Source: Trissonchulus latispiculum
Taxonomy: Eukaryota; Nematoda; Enoplea; Enoplida; Ironidae
Direction: 5' to 3'
Assembly: GCA_030248195.1 (NCBI GenBank)
Contig: JASAND010015711.1
Location: 1 to 64,000 of the forward strand
DNA: 64,000 bases
Both the position numbers and the translations under genes were made by a program. The first letter of the stretch is position 1; each line of letters starts with the position of its first letter. This document shows, in pieces, positions 46,975 through 58,767 of this stretch. The notes under the pieces are model-generated. The model saw only the letters and a list, made by a program, of their open reading frames with translations, was not told the origin of the DNA and ran no database searches.

Positions 46975-47235
46975 CAAGGCCGCACCCAGGGGAGGGAGGG
47001 TTCAAGGGGTCTAGACCCCCCCCCTTTTGGGATGACAAAATAGAAAATTTTTGCTATTTTTATGGCAAAACAGCTATTATTAAAAAATTTTCGCGCGATA
47101 ATTTACTTTTTGCAAGAAATTAACGTCTAATGTACGGTTTTTAGACAAAAATGCAAAACTTCTTCAGCAGCCCCCCAGACCCCCCGGTGCATGTTACCTT
47201 GGACCCCCCTTTTCAAAATCCTGGGTGCGGGCCTG
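46975..47235. mobile_element. hAT-like MITE, 261 bp, C-run arms
   Basis: The ends CAAGGCCGCACCCAGG and CCTGGGTGCGGGCCTG are imperfect inverted repeats. A perfect 8-bp duplication ACTGTAAT flanks them (46967-46974, 47236-47243). The interior has GACCCCCC runs in both orientations. Confidence 0.8.
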
Positions 47236-47343
47236 ACTGTAATATATGTAATCGTGTTCCCCTTACAATTTTTTCCGGTTTCAAATTCAGAAGTTCTACA
47301 ATCCGAATCAGAAAAGTTTGTGTTTACATACAGGTTAGGTTCT

Positions 47344-48040
47344 AGAGATGAGCATTTCGGCCAGTCGGCCGGGCCGATCAATTTGCGGATCTCTTCAACT
47401 TTATGACCATAAATGCGACCTATTGAATTTTGTGACCGCGCTTATAGCGCTCTTGAATTTTGTGACCACGCGTGCAAACCAATTGATGACAGTGACCGTA
47501 GAGAAAAATTGTGCATAGCTGCAGTCTGGCTAATTTTTACGATAAATACCGGAAAATAGCAGAAATTACTTTATATATTTGTTTAAGAACTCAAAACGAT
47601 AGCAACATTAATTCAACAAAATTCTGAGTTGTGAAGTAACAAACTAACAAAGTTCTGCTAAAAAGCAACCGTTTACAGTTTACGATTGGAATTTCTAAAA
47701 AGTAGATATCACGGTTTGAACTTAGTTGAAAATTTTTTCAAAATATTTTGACAAGTTTTGAAATTAATTATATGAGACAAAACGTTTAAAGAAATTATAG
47801 AATAAAATAAATTTAACAAAACTCTACCATGTATCACAAAATATGGGTTCAAATCTTGTTAAATCAGATGAACCTAATAGAGATGAGCACGGGCCGGATT
47901 TTTTCGGCCCACAGGTAAAAAGTTCTGGGCTCGGCCCGGCCCGCTAGCAAATTGGGATTTCTTGAACTTGATGACCACAGGGTCACAAAATTCAATAGGG
48001 CGACAATTCAATATGATCATAAAGTTCAAGAGATCCCTAG
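47344..48040. repeat. Fragments related to the GGCCC element
   Basis: TAGAGATGAGC starts occur at about 47344 and 47879 in the same orientation. ATTGAATTTTGTGACC and its complement (GGTCACAAAATTCAAT) recur at 47425-47470 and near 47982, and ACTTTATGACCA near 47399 has its complement near 48020. Together they look like another inverted-repeat element whose ends I cannot pair confidently. Confidence 0.4.
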
Positions 48041-49312
48041 TATTTAGTACAAAAAACCTGTAGTTTCCACTGGTTTACAAATTTACTCTACAGGTTATTA
48101 CCGGATACGCTGATAACACAAACTGAATATAATAGTCTTTGAGAAGATTAAAATTGCAGGGGGATTTTTACGGTCGCTTCCTGCCGAAAACAGTTTGGGT
48201 TTGTGTCTGGTCGTGCCGCTTCCCGCACCTTCCCAATTTCACCGGTGATATTATTCCGGGGGAAAATTTCACCGATATTTTTCAGGGGGAAAATTTCACC
48301 GTGACACCGGCCCCAGCTCAAGTAACTGTTGCTACTGTGCAAGTAACTGTAAAAACTCATAAATTGCGTTTCCTCAGTTGAAATTCAAAATGAAAACTGC
48401 GTTAAAATTTTACAAAATATATTTATATATTAGAATAATTGTTTATACGTAGCACTAGCAGGCCTAAATTTGCTGTAATTATCATTACTAAAACCGGCAC
48501 ATTTTGGACAAAACTTTTTTAATTAAACGAATGCTAAATTTTAGACACATTTGGACAGCTGGCTGACTTTGTCCTGTTTTTGGAAGATTTTCCAAATCCC
48601 AGAACAAAACATCAGAGGATAGAGCTGTTTATGTATAGGCTCGATATTTGATAGTTTTGTTTTGAAGCAATTGCAATTTTAATGAAAATGAAAATGAAAT
48701 TTAATTTAATGAAAAAAATCAGATTAGTTTGTTTAGTATGTATTTTATTGTTAAAGTTAAATTAAATTTTTATTATTATTAAAACTAGGGATGCACCGGG
48801 GCCTGCCACATAATTATTGTTATTATTATTACTATTATTATTATATTATTCAAATTATTAGTTACAGATATATATACTATCAATTTAATTTACTTAATAG
48901 ATGTTATTCTCTATTTTCTAGATATTATTTCGATAAAAGGACTATCTTGTTTTTAATAGCTCTTTGGCAAATTCTCTCTGAAGCAATTCTCGCTAAAGCA
49001 ATTCTCTCTAAAGCAATTTCTCTCTAAAGCAAAATTTGTCTTTTGGGCTTTCTCGCTTATGCCAATTTTTGAAATAACGAACGCGCATTTTCTCACTAAA
49101 GCAATTCTCACTAAAGCAATTCTCGCTAATGAATGCACACGACACACAACTGAATCATGAAACTTAGCCGGTTGATGCTGCAGGTCTAGCGTGTCTATTT
49201 ATACGTTGCGCAATCACTTCTGTCAAATTGTCCTTGGTCTGTTTGTTCGCAAGTTAGTGGTCCATCGCGACTTGTGGGGTTTCCCTTCTTCGTAACTGTA
49301 ATAGTCTTGTAG

Positions 49313-49522
49313 CGCGAAGACGTCCTGGGGTTAAGGGAAAGCTCTGCTTTAGGCATTAAGCTTGAGCGTTTGGAGCTGACCAAAAGCTTGACTCAAAAGG
49401 CTTTCGTCAAAGTAAACAAGACTTCGTATTGCAGTAAGATTGGAGACCCTGCTGATCTTGCGAACAAAATTATGGCCAAGGCTACGTTTTTGCAACTAAG
49501 GTTTGAGTTCTCTTGGCGATAA
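49313..49522 (+). pseudogene. Coding-like fragment, 69 codons, family unknown
   Basis: The frame is open from a TAG at 49310 to TAA at 49520-49522 and reads LERLELTKSLTQKAFVKVNK...SKIGDPADLANKIMAKATFL. Codon use is balanced and the peptide looks globular, with no low complexity. There is no ATG in a sensible place and no clear splice acceptor. The frame ends 7 bases before the foldback at 49530, so the stop may lie close to an insertion junction. Family not recognised. Confidence 0.25.
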
Positions 49523-49529
49523 ATCCGAT

Positions 49530-50655
49530 GGTGATACTCCGTTAGGCGCACACCTTACAATTTTTCGTTGTTGACAGAAATGCTCTACTCCGGTAGGCGT
49601 ACACCTTACTAAATTGAAGGTTTCATGTAACACGCTCTACTCCGGGAGGCCCACACCTTACACATGGTGATTTCTTGTTGTCGTTAAATCGTTAATGTAC
49701 TTATATATTTCTACATCAACAATTAGTAGTCATTAGGTATTATTTAAATTATATATAGTCAATAATAAAGTATATATAAATAAAATTAATGAAGAATATT
49801 AAATTGTGTCATTCTGGAATTAGAATTTATGCCTTTCAAATTTTTAATTCATTTTTGAAGATTGAAAATTTAACTTGGTATCAATATAAAAGCACATGAA
49901 ACTTGCTTGAAATATTTTAAAATTAAAATTACCCTAAATTAAAGTTCCAATTCTACAGTGAAATCACAACTTTGAGGTGAAATTACTCAGTAACCGTAAG
50001 ACTTATTCGCATAAACTTATGTCTCAAAAATTCTTTAAAATAAGAATATGTTAATTAACCATCAGAAAAAGTTTCAACTTTGCCCGATAATCACAGCTTT
50101 TGATAAAAATCAAGAAAGTCAATAAGTTATTGAATAATTTCAGCTCAAAGCTAAGATTTCGCTGTGGAATTAGAATTTAAATTTAGGCTAATTTAAATTT
50201 AGACTAATTTTAATTTTAAAATTTTTTAAGTATATAAGTTCCAAGTGAATTTATTTGATGCCATTCAAAAATTAATTAAAAATATTGAAAGGCATAAATT
50301 CTAATTCTAGAATGACACAAATATTTAGCATTTAGCATTAATTTGATGTATATGTACTTTCTCATTAATTATATATAATTTAAATAATACCTAATGACTA
50401 CAAATTGTTAATGCGAAGTACGTATATAAGTGTTTAGTACGTACATTACCGACGACAAGAAATCACCATTTGTAAGGTGTGCGCCTCCCGGAGTAGAGCG
50501 TTTTACATGAAACCTTCAATTTCGTAAGGTGTGCGCCTACCGGAGTAGAGCGTTTTACAGTAAACCCTCCGTCTTGTAAGGTGTGCGCCTACCGGAGTAG
50601 AGCATTTCTGCCAACTGCGAAAATTTGTAAGGTGTGCGCCTAACGGAGTATCACC
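49530..50655. mobile_element. Foldback element with GTAAGGTGTGCGCC arrays, 1.1 kb
   Basis: The ends GGTGATACTCCGTTAGGCGC and complement are flanked by GAT on both sides. Each arm has three to four copies of a motif CTCTACTCCGG(T/G)AGGCG(C/T)ACACCTTAC separated by about 40 bases, inverted at the other end. The arms then continue through TAGAATTTATGCCTTTCAAA and its complement to an AT-rich centre near 50000. No coding capacity. Confidence 0.7.
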
Positions 50656-51050
50656 GATATGTTATTCGTCGTTTTTATGAGAGATTCGTGATATCACTGG
50701 TTGTGCTGAATTGCTGAAAACACCCTTTTAGAGCTTTTTGAACGACTAGTTGCTGTGGAGAAGTTTCCATCGTTTCCATCTAACGTTGAAGCCAACACAT
50801 TTCAGTTTCAGCACCTAAAGCACCTTTGTCTCGCAAAATTTTGATGTCTATGACAATATGTCTCAAAACAGTATGTCTCTTATTGATTAAAGTTCTGCAG
50901 TGAAGTAATTCCATGGCGACAGGTAAAACTTCCAAAGGAGTGTATTTGTAAAAACCGAGAAACAAACAGTTGTGACGTTACACTGTGGCGTAAAACAAAT
51001 GATATCACTCATTGTTCATGTACATACCTGAGTATCAAGGGTCTATCTCG
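50656..51050. other. Stretch between two foldbacks
   Basis: Non-repetitive. It may be the continuation of the sequence carrying the coding-like fragment at 49313. No open frame there is convincing on either strand. Confidence 0.3.
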
Positions 51051-51052
51051 TT

Positions 51053-51616
51053 TACCCCCCACCACTCAAAATCCTTAAAACGTGACCAAATGAGCTAAAA
51101 TTTGGCATGGGTATGTTTTCCACCACGCTGAGTTCAAATATCGCCAAATTTTTCGATTTCGCAAAATTCGCTTTTTTTTATTTCTAAGGGGGGACCAAAG
51201 GAAACCGAAGAATGTTTTGTCTTCGATTTTGCTGAAAAGATGTATATAGGGGCTTTCGGGGTCGTAGAACACGAATCTGAAATCCGTTTTTCGCTTCAGC
51301 GTTCGGTTAGCTCAGTATAAGCTTACATCTTAAGCTTAAGTCTTTAGCTTATACTGAGCTAACGAAAAGCTGAATCAAAAAACGGACTTCAGATTCGTGT
51401 TTTACGACCCCGAAAACCCCTATACACATCATTTCAGCAAAATCGAAGACAAAACATTTTTCGGTTTTCCTTGGTCCTGGTATAAATTGAACAAAATCGA
51501 ATTTCGCGAAATTTAAAAAATTTGCGATATTTGAACTCAGCGTGGTCGAAAATATACCCATACCAAATTTTAGCTCATTTGGTCAAGTTTTAAGGATTTT
51601 GAGTGGTGGGGGAGTA
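51053..51616. mobile_element. Near-perfect foldback, arms about 260 bp
   Basis: The arms start CCCCACCACTCAAAATCCTT and end with the complement. They run through TGAGCTAAAATTTGG, ACCACGCTGAGTTCAAATAT and AATCGAAGACAAAACATT. The centre near 51305-51360 is TTAGCTCAGTATAAGCTTA and its inverted repeat with almost no spacer. Two phrases, CCACGCTGAGTTCAAATATC and the TTTCGAAAT-type core, recall the 17075-17430 foldback. Confidence 0.7.
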
Positions 51617-51829
51617 AGTATCAAAACCATAAACTCTGGCTAAAGGTTATGGTGGTGACGAATGACGGCAACGCTAAGGTTAGGTCTATACAAGGCAGGC
51701 ACCAAGCCAACCCTTTCTTCTAAGCAAAAACTGTACAATCAACACCTCAACTACGAATTCTATCGACGAAAACCACTACACACCGTAATCCATGATGACA
51801 GTGACTTCAGCAGTAATCCATCCATAGGA

Positions 51830-52190
51830 TAACGTGGGGGGAATGGGGAAGGTGCAGACCCCCCCCCAGACCGACATAAAACGGGTAGACCCTCTCAGCG
51901 AAAAGGAGAAAAGGGCAGACCCTCTCGTCCAGAAAGAAAAAAAGGGTAGACCCCCTCAGCGATTTTTATTAAAAATTGCTAATTTTTTAGCAAATTTTAG
52001 CGATTTTTTCAAAAAATTTCTTGAAAATCGCTAAAAATTGTCATTTTTTACTAATTTTTGGTCAAAAACGTTAAAAATTCGCAATCTTTACTAATTTCGG
52101 TGCAGACCCCCTTAAAACTTTGGAATTTTCCAGGGGTAAACCCCTCGCCGAGGTCGGAGTAGACCCCCCAGAATCGGACCCAGTGTTAAT
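51830..52190. repeat. GGGTAGACCCYCTC motif cluster
   Basis: Six or more boxes of the form (G/C)(T/C)AGACCC(C)(C/T)(C)TC lie between 51855 and 52175, mostly in one orientation, around an AT-rich middle (51965-52090). It resembles other C-run elements in the window, but ends and target site could not be fixed. Confidence 0.45.
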
Positions 52191-53394
52191 GTATGATCCA
52201 TGCATAACATCATGCCTAATACGTTCTGTCAGAAGTCCATCATTTGTCCAGAACATTTGGAAATAATCTATAATGGGCGACAATACTAATAAAACAGTAG
52301 CAGTAGCACTACCAAAACAAAAAAATTAGTGATGATTAACACTGTAATGAGAGGGCGTGACGTCAGTCCTCTAGAAATATTAATGTGTGTTGTTTGAAAT
52401 TAATTAGATTGGAATAATATGAGAAATGATGTTTTGAAAGTAATTTATAATGTGTGAAATTTGTATTGAAATTGTGTTTTGAAATTTGTCTGAAAGTCTT
52501 AGTTGAAATACCTAGTATACCTATGTATAAATTACGTATATGTGTGTCAGCCAGCCTAGTCAATAGGTGGCGCTGCGTACCTGTCTATTTTCGCTAAGAG
52601 TCTCTCCCAGCTTCTCTCTTTCTAAAGGGGTCTTAAATTCAACCAATCAAATTCATTCACGTCTCTTTCAAACTAGTTTTATCTTGTCTAAAGTCTAGCC
52701 CTTCAGTCTTGTGTTTTCTTTTGAGCTGTGCAGTCGTGTCTCGTTTTTACGCTCCTGTGTGTGGCCCCAATAATTGCTGTGCTTTTTCTGACTCATCTTT
52801 ATCGTCCAAAGTGGGTACCACTTTGGACTTTAGTACGCTCCAGGGTGACCCTGTCGAGCTACGTCTCTATCAGTATCTTGTATTGTTCTATTATAATTCT
52901 CTGCTTTTTACTATGAAACTTTTTCCTTAAAATATTTTCTATCCAATTTTCTCTTTGAAGCTCTTTTAAAGTTATTTCGATAGTTTAGGTTTCTTGTGTT
53001 AGGTTAGTTATCTGTAGTTTATTCACTGTAACCTTCTGTTTGGTAGAAATTATTGTGTACTTTGCATTTCACTCTCTACTGTCGTTTTATTGTTTAGTTA
53101 GGCTATTTCCTACACTGTAGTTTATTCAAAATTTATTGTACGCTTTTCGGGGTTCGCCCGTTTGTCCAGCATAATTTTAAAAGTAAATGTGGTCTCTTTT
53201 TGGGCCATTTTAGGGTGTCATCTTAGCCTAGGTTTTTATATTAGCTCTGTGTATTCGGTAGGTAAGGTTTTTTGAGAATTTATTGGGTAGGTAGATAGAT
53301 ATTTTAAGTATGTACTTTTCAGCAAATTTGGGGTAGGTTCGAAATATTTTGAGTCTTTGCTCTTCATCGGCGGTTAAACTCCGTTCGGTAGGAT
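52191..53394. other. Unassigned stretch
   Basis: Positions 52700-52900 have balanced composition (one frame reads APVCGPNNCCAFSDSS...) and could be an exon or a retroelement leader, but nothing is recognised. The remainder is AT-rich. Confidence 0.3.
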
Positions 53395-53513
53395 TCACTG
53401 AGGTACTTTGGCGAGGTTAGTTAGGTCGACTGGAACTACATCTCCTCCAGGTTCGACGTTACCCTTGTGCACAGTTTCCCACTCGTAAAGTCTGGTTGTT
53501 CGTACACTTCCAA
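53395..53513 (-). CDS. Putative last exon, unknown protein
   Basis: On the minus strand, after TTTGTAAAG, 119 bases read VGSVRTTRLYEWETVHKGN...DVVPVDLTNLAKVPQ and end in TGA. Amino-acid balance and codon third positions look coding. The acceptor is weak (few pyrimidines) and no upstream exon was found within the next kilobases. It may be a pseudogene fragment. Family not recognised. Confidence 0.25.
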
Positions 53514-56500
53514 CTTTACAAAGTGATTTATTACAATCATAATATGACATGCATTGCATTACAAATGCACAATACAAGTCTCACGTACGAATTCTGCATA
53601 TAGCTCTAGATCCGTGCGGTTGAGTGTATTAAATGTTTTGAGGATAAAGTCAACCTTTCTTATTAAATTCAGAGACTAAAAAGTGACCGCAACTCTTGCA
53701 CAAAGGTTTGTTTTTATAGTATACTGTGAAGTTTTTAGAACTTTCCTTGTTAATACTGCATAGATGTTTAAAAGTTCAAATTTTAATACTGTGATAGATA
53801 CAGAAAATTTTGAAACTATATATAGACTTATGCAATTACAAGAAAAAATTCTAAAATTTTTGATACTTAAAGCGAACTTATGAATTTGTGAATATTCTAT
53901 TGTTCAGTGAAACAATGTGTACGTTTTGTTAATTCTCAACGCTTATTTCAGTTTCATGCGGTAAACGTAATTAAAAATAAACTAACTAAAGTAAAGTAAA
54001 GACGTAACTAAAAACAAAGGAACTAAAAACGGACTGTACAAATAATACTTTAATAAGTGCACTTAAGTAGAACAGGCATGTCTGTATACTTAAGAATACA
54101 CACGGAGTACATTGACTTATTGTGTCGATGTTCGAATAATGACTCTCTCAAATAATGTTCAAACTGAGAACTCGTGGTTTGAACGTTCAAACCAAGTGCT
54201 CGTGATATGGACGTTCAAACTAGAGGTTTGCACAAACTCTCTCCTGTAACGCGACATATATAAGCCACCTATGCTACACCAAGCACCAATAATTAATTCC
54301 CCAATTCCAAAATAGACTACACCCGCATTTACAAGGCAACCTACCCAATTCCAATACCACCCGCAACTGAACTTATATTTAACCCCAATATGGTTGACAG
54401 CGAATATTAGCCAAGTGACCTACGAATTTAGTCAATAGTGAAGAGAAACATTGATCGTTTGGCAGAATTAATGTCTAAACTTGCTTAGACTTAGCATCTC
54501 AACAACAATTTATATCTTCATTGCCGGTGCTAATTTCACACCATCATGCTGTACAGTTTTAATGACAGACATTCGGTTATCGGACATGAACCGGATGTGA
54601 CCTAATTTTCGGAAATGTATTGGGCCAATGAGGACAGGTGCTCTCAGTTCGGTCCCAAGACTTTTTTCGTCAGACTTTAGTTAAAATTAGGTTATTCAAT
54701 AAATTATTGTATAAATATATTCTTTGGTGAACCTTCAAATCACTTAATTAAATTCTACAACTGCAAAACCATTTTGCTTATATACAATTGTCTTTGACCT
54801 ACCCTTTTCAGTTCTTTATTGTAGTTGAGCTTTGACTTAAAGGGACACATTCACTTCTTTTTCTTTAAGAAAGAAACTGTGCATATTTCCTGAATCCTCA
54901 GATTCTGCACATTTCAGAACTGAAGACCGTTTGTGACGAAAGTCTTGCTATTTCCGACTCCGAAGCTTTTTTATTGATTTAGTATCCGGATATGACAGTT
55001 TTAGCGGATTCTCCACCTCCTGCGGTTTTTAAAAATATATACTTTATATAGAGTAACTTCAAAGATTAACACAGGACAGGGGCGCACCGCACAGTTCGGT
55101 TCCAAGATTTTTGGTCAGACTTTAGTAATACTTCTTTGTTCGTAATCTTGAAAGATAGAGAACGCAAATTCAAACACCATCATATATTGTGCGGCGACAG
55201 ATTTCTGCTATCCAAAAGCACTCTTAACCTATCTTCATATCGCCATACATCACTTCTAAAGTTTAGTCCGTTGTGTTCTATCACGTTATCCGAGATAATA
55301 CTTATCCCAACGTCGAGATGCTGCTCCTTTTAGGAGCCAACTTTTTAAAATCGTTTAATCTTTGCCGCTTTTGCAACTTCGACAAGCTACTGCTCGCTTA
55401 GTACTGATAGAAAATTTTATCGTTTTCATTTTAGGGACCGCTTAGGCGTCTGCTCTAACGTAGCGAAAGTTATTCTTCAAAATTTGAAAGCTGATTTTTT
55501 CGAAAAATCGCCAATGTTTGACCCAAAGTTTCAATTCCCTGGTATCAGAAAAATTGCGTGTAGTCACTCTAAATATTCCATCTTTGCTGGATCCAAAAAG
55601 GTCAAAATATTACCGCTACGACGCATGTTGCGTGTGCTACAAATTTTCAAAGATTTCCATTAATTTCAATAGGATTTTGGCATTGGGTATTAACCTTGTT
55701 AGTTTTTTCTCCACTTGCCATACCCTAGTCGCATTCGCCTGTAGGGGTAGTGCCAGACCCAAATTTAATGTTCTAAACAGGAGAAGGGAGTAAGGTCAGG
55801 CACTGAATAATTGCTGCAATTATCCGAGGCGTCATTAAGGCTACTGACGCCGCAGAAGTGAACACACTGCTAGCTGTGCATTCATGCTCACCCATTGGCT
55901 CCGCCAAGAAGGGCTTCCCCTCCAAGACGGCCAATTCCTTGCAAATCTCGGACATCACATAAGAAATTATATTGAGAGGGAGGGGTGGATTCTGGTACAT
56001 CAGCACCTTATTCTTTTAAGAAAAAATGGCACTGGAGCCGACAGCTACCAGAAAAGTTTGAATAGTTGTGGTAGTAGCGTAAAGTCAAAAATTGATTTAT
56101 TTTGTTGAGGATCCTTAGGATCCAAACTTTCATGTTAGCGGCCGAATAATGCAGACGGTACATTCTCCCAATCTGATCAGCCTAATGTGTTGCGTATCAC
56201 AATTTTCCAACAGTCATGTGTTAATTATTCCTAGATTTCTTATTTTCTTAGATTAACAAAAGGCCCAGGGGGACCTTTTCCACCCCCCCCCCCAAGCCTA
56301 GCGTCAAACCTCAGCTGACATTAAAATATTCTACCTAGCGGCGTTTACCAATATAAATTGTACTTTAGCTATTTTTAATAATTGTACTGAAACGATTTCT
56401 TATTGAAGCAAGTGCTTAAGTATTTATTTAAACTGTTCCTGGCGAAATCAACTTATCTTTTGCTGTCGTCTTTGCTCAGCCCGTGCCTTGGTAACCCCTC

Positions 56501-56881
56501 CCCTGGCACAGTAGGGGTGATGACGCTTTTTTATTGCCTTGACTTATCCAGGCCAGAAACATAAACATCCAAGTTGATTAAACGTTATAATCATGAATAC
56601 ATCCCAGGTATATTCTGCTGGAAGATAAGCTCAGCCGTTCGCTATATTAATTTCAACAGAATTTGTTTAATTAAGACATACAATTTAACAAGCTTTAACA
56701 AGAAAATTTTAAACAAGCTCTCGAGAACTTAAATGCATTGCATTTCAAAGAACTACAATTTGGAAATACTCTGTTAGCTCGTAGTCAGAGGTGAAAGTTG
56801 AGAAATGTTCTTTAATTCAACATGAAATCTGAACAATCAGACCGCGAAACAATGTCCACGATTCTTTCTTATAAACCCAAT
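53514..56881. other. Long stretch without a recognised gene
   Basis: A direct repeat is present: AGTTCGGTYCCAAGA with GTCAGACTTTAGT at 54648-54684 and 55094-55130. A TTGAACGTTCAA palindrome lies near 54178-54190. Short open frames at 55518-55793 and 55773-56006 have no domain. A poly-C run lies at 56281-56294. Confidence 0.35.
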
Positions 56882-58578
56882 TCAATCTCCTTTTTGATAA
56901 TGTTTTCTTCTATTCCATGTAGCTATTAAGACTGGACAGTGATCGCTGCCTGCTGGTTCACGAATATCTGCAGTAACACCTTCCAACATATCCTCCAAAA
57001 TCAGTAGCAAATCAAGAGTAGATCCACGAACCATGGTCTGCATCTCAAAGCTTTGTTGCAAAATAACCAACGGGAGCTGGCTGGCACTATCCAATCCAAT
57101 CCAACAGTCCATGGCCAGACCTCCCTGAAGGTAGCAGTGCCACTTAATGAGCCATCGCTGGAATTGATTGATACAGCTAGCAAATGTGCTGAATTCAATG
57201 AGCCACAGAGTAATTTGATTGAGCTGGTCAGAGTTTGTGAGAAAAATTGCAGTTTTGAGTGGCACTGTGTACTTCAGGTCAACAGTGCCACTTTTGATCC
57301 ATTTGTTTATATTTACGCCATAGACACCTATTGAGCCGTTGTTATTGAGCCACCGACTAAATTTGACAAGTTCGCTTTTAATTTAATAAAAATACAAAAA
57401 ACTAATTAAATTATTTTCTATGAATGGTGATGATAACTATGCTATGCATTGGCTCTACCACAAGATTCCGTAACAATTTGGTCGGGGCGGGGGAGGGGGA
57501 GCTGATTCATAGGTGTAACCATAGTTTCCCCAGGGGGGCGGGGGGTTGTAATAATTATAAACGGCTGAAAATGCGATTTTTGATATAAAACTGAAAAACA
57601 TTTTTTAGGGGAAGGTTGGGAGAATCATGGGGGGAATTGGGGGGATCCCAGAGGGCCCCCCAGAAAAGTTGGGGGCCCCACCTACCAAAGTCTCCTTTGC
57701 CTACTGCTGGGAGCTACTTAATAATGAATCAGCTCCCCCGCCCCGACCAAATACGGAATCTCGTGATAAAGCCAATGAATAGCATAGCTATCATCACCAT
57801 TCATAGAAAATAATTTAATTAGTTTTTTGTATTTTTATTAAATTAAAAGCGAACTTGTCAAATATAGTCGGTGGCTCAATAACAACGGCTCAATAGGTGT
57901 TTATGGCGTAAATATAAACAAATGGATCAAAAATGGCACTGTTGACCTGAAGTACACAGTGCCACTCAACACTGCAATTTTTCTCACAAACTCTGAGCGG
58001 CTCAATCAAATTACTCTGTGGCTCATTGAATTCAGCACATTTGCTAGCTGGATCAATCAATTCCAGCGATGGCTCATTAAGTGGCACTGCTACCTTCAGG
58101 GAGGTCATGGCCAGACCGGTTGGGAGTTCCCTTGCTCCAAGAGGGATGATGCGCATTGAAATCGCCACCCAGAATGAAATTTCGGCCCCTGACTACGCTT
58201 ATATCTGGGAAAACAGCAGGTGACCCAGGGGGCAATATATGTTTCCAATGGTATATTCTTCCCACCAAAACTCAACTCCACAAACTGACACTGCACATCC
58301 CCAGGCTGCGTAGCACCAGTCCACGGCACCAAAATAATTCCGCAGGTAATTCGCAGCTGTACCTAAGTCAAAATCCCTCCACCTCTTCGATTGCCACCCC
58401 TATCTTGTCTAAACTGAACATATCCCTCAAATGACGGAGACGCGCCTATCCCCAACCATGTTTCTTGAAGAAGAACTACATGCGGTTTTTCTACCCTCAG
58501 AAACTCTTTCAGATCTCCCAACTTTCCACACAGTCCACGAATATTCCACTGAACAACCCGAAAGTTCTCAATATCCAT
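56882..58578 (-). pseudogene. Dead LINE fragment: APE-type endonuclease domain
   Basis: On the minus strand the canonical endonuclease motifs appear in order: VVQWNIRGL with the catalytic Asn near 58550, LLQETWL near 58460, GGDFNAHHPSWSKG near 58170-58215, and GSDHCPV near 56930-56950. This is the 5' end of a non-LTR retrotransposon ORF2, which in intact elements nicks the target before reverse transcription. The frame is broken several times and a 987-bp foldback splits it at 57119-58105. No reverse transcriptase follows below 56882, so the copy is truncated. The clade (Jockey-like or relative) cannot be fixed from this piece. Confidence 0.8.
57119..58105. mobile_element. Foldback element in the LINE, 9-bp duplication, 987 bp
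   Basis: The arms start ACCTCCCTGAAGGTAGCAGT and end with the complement, flanked by CATGGCCAG at 57110-57118 and 58106-58114. The arms are about 390 bp, through GAGCCATCGCTGGAATTGAT and GAATGGTGATGATA, to a GC-rich centre (57480-57730). A 9-bp duplication with long inverted repeats fits Mutator-like elements; 7 or 8 bp cannot be excluded because the junction bases are ambiguous. Confidence 0.75.
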
Positions 58579-58767
58579 CCCACGTCCAGTGCCACCACTG
58601 GAATTTGTAATCCGTCAACCCACATTAATTGCTGCTGGCCCAAACGGATGGGATCCAATTGACCGATCATTCAGTCCACTGTCATTAGTTAGACGCCTGC
58701 GGGGATCTTGTCGTACTGGCACCTACCAAGAACGAAATTTAGAACCACCTCTACCACCTATAATTTA

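Larger units (their letters stand above)
46131..49135. mobile_element. 3.0-kb element with GAGAATTGCTTTAGY terminal arrays
   Basis: The ends are CATTCATTAGCGAGAATTGC and its complement. Six to eight motif copies sit behind each end (46140-46275; 48960-49130), inverted relative to each other. It is a sister of 18643-21307 with a consistent motif change. Nested inside are a GGCCC element, a 261-bp MITE and related fragments. No transposase was found. Confidence 0.65.
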
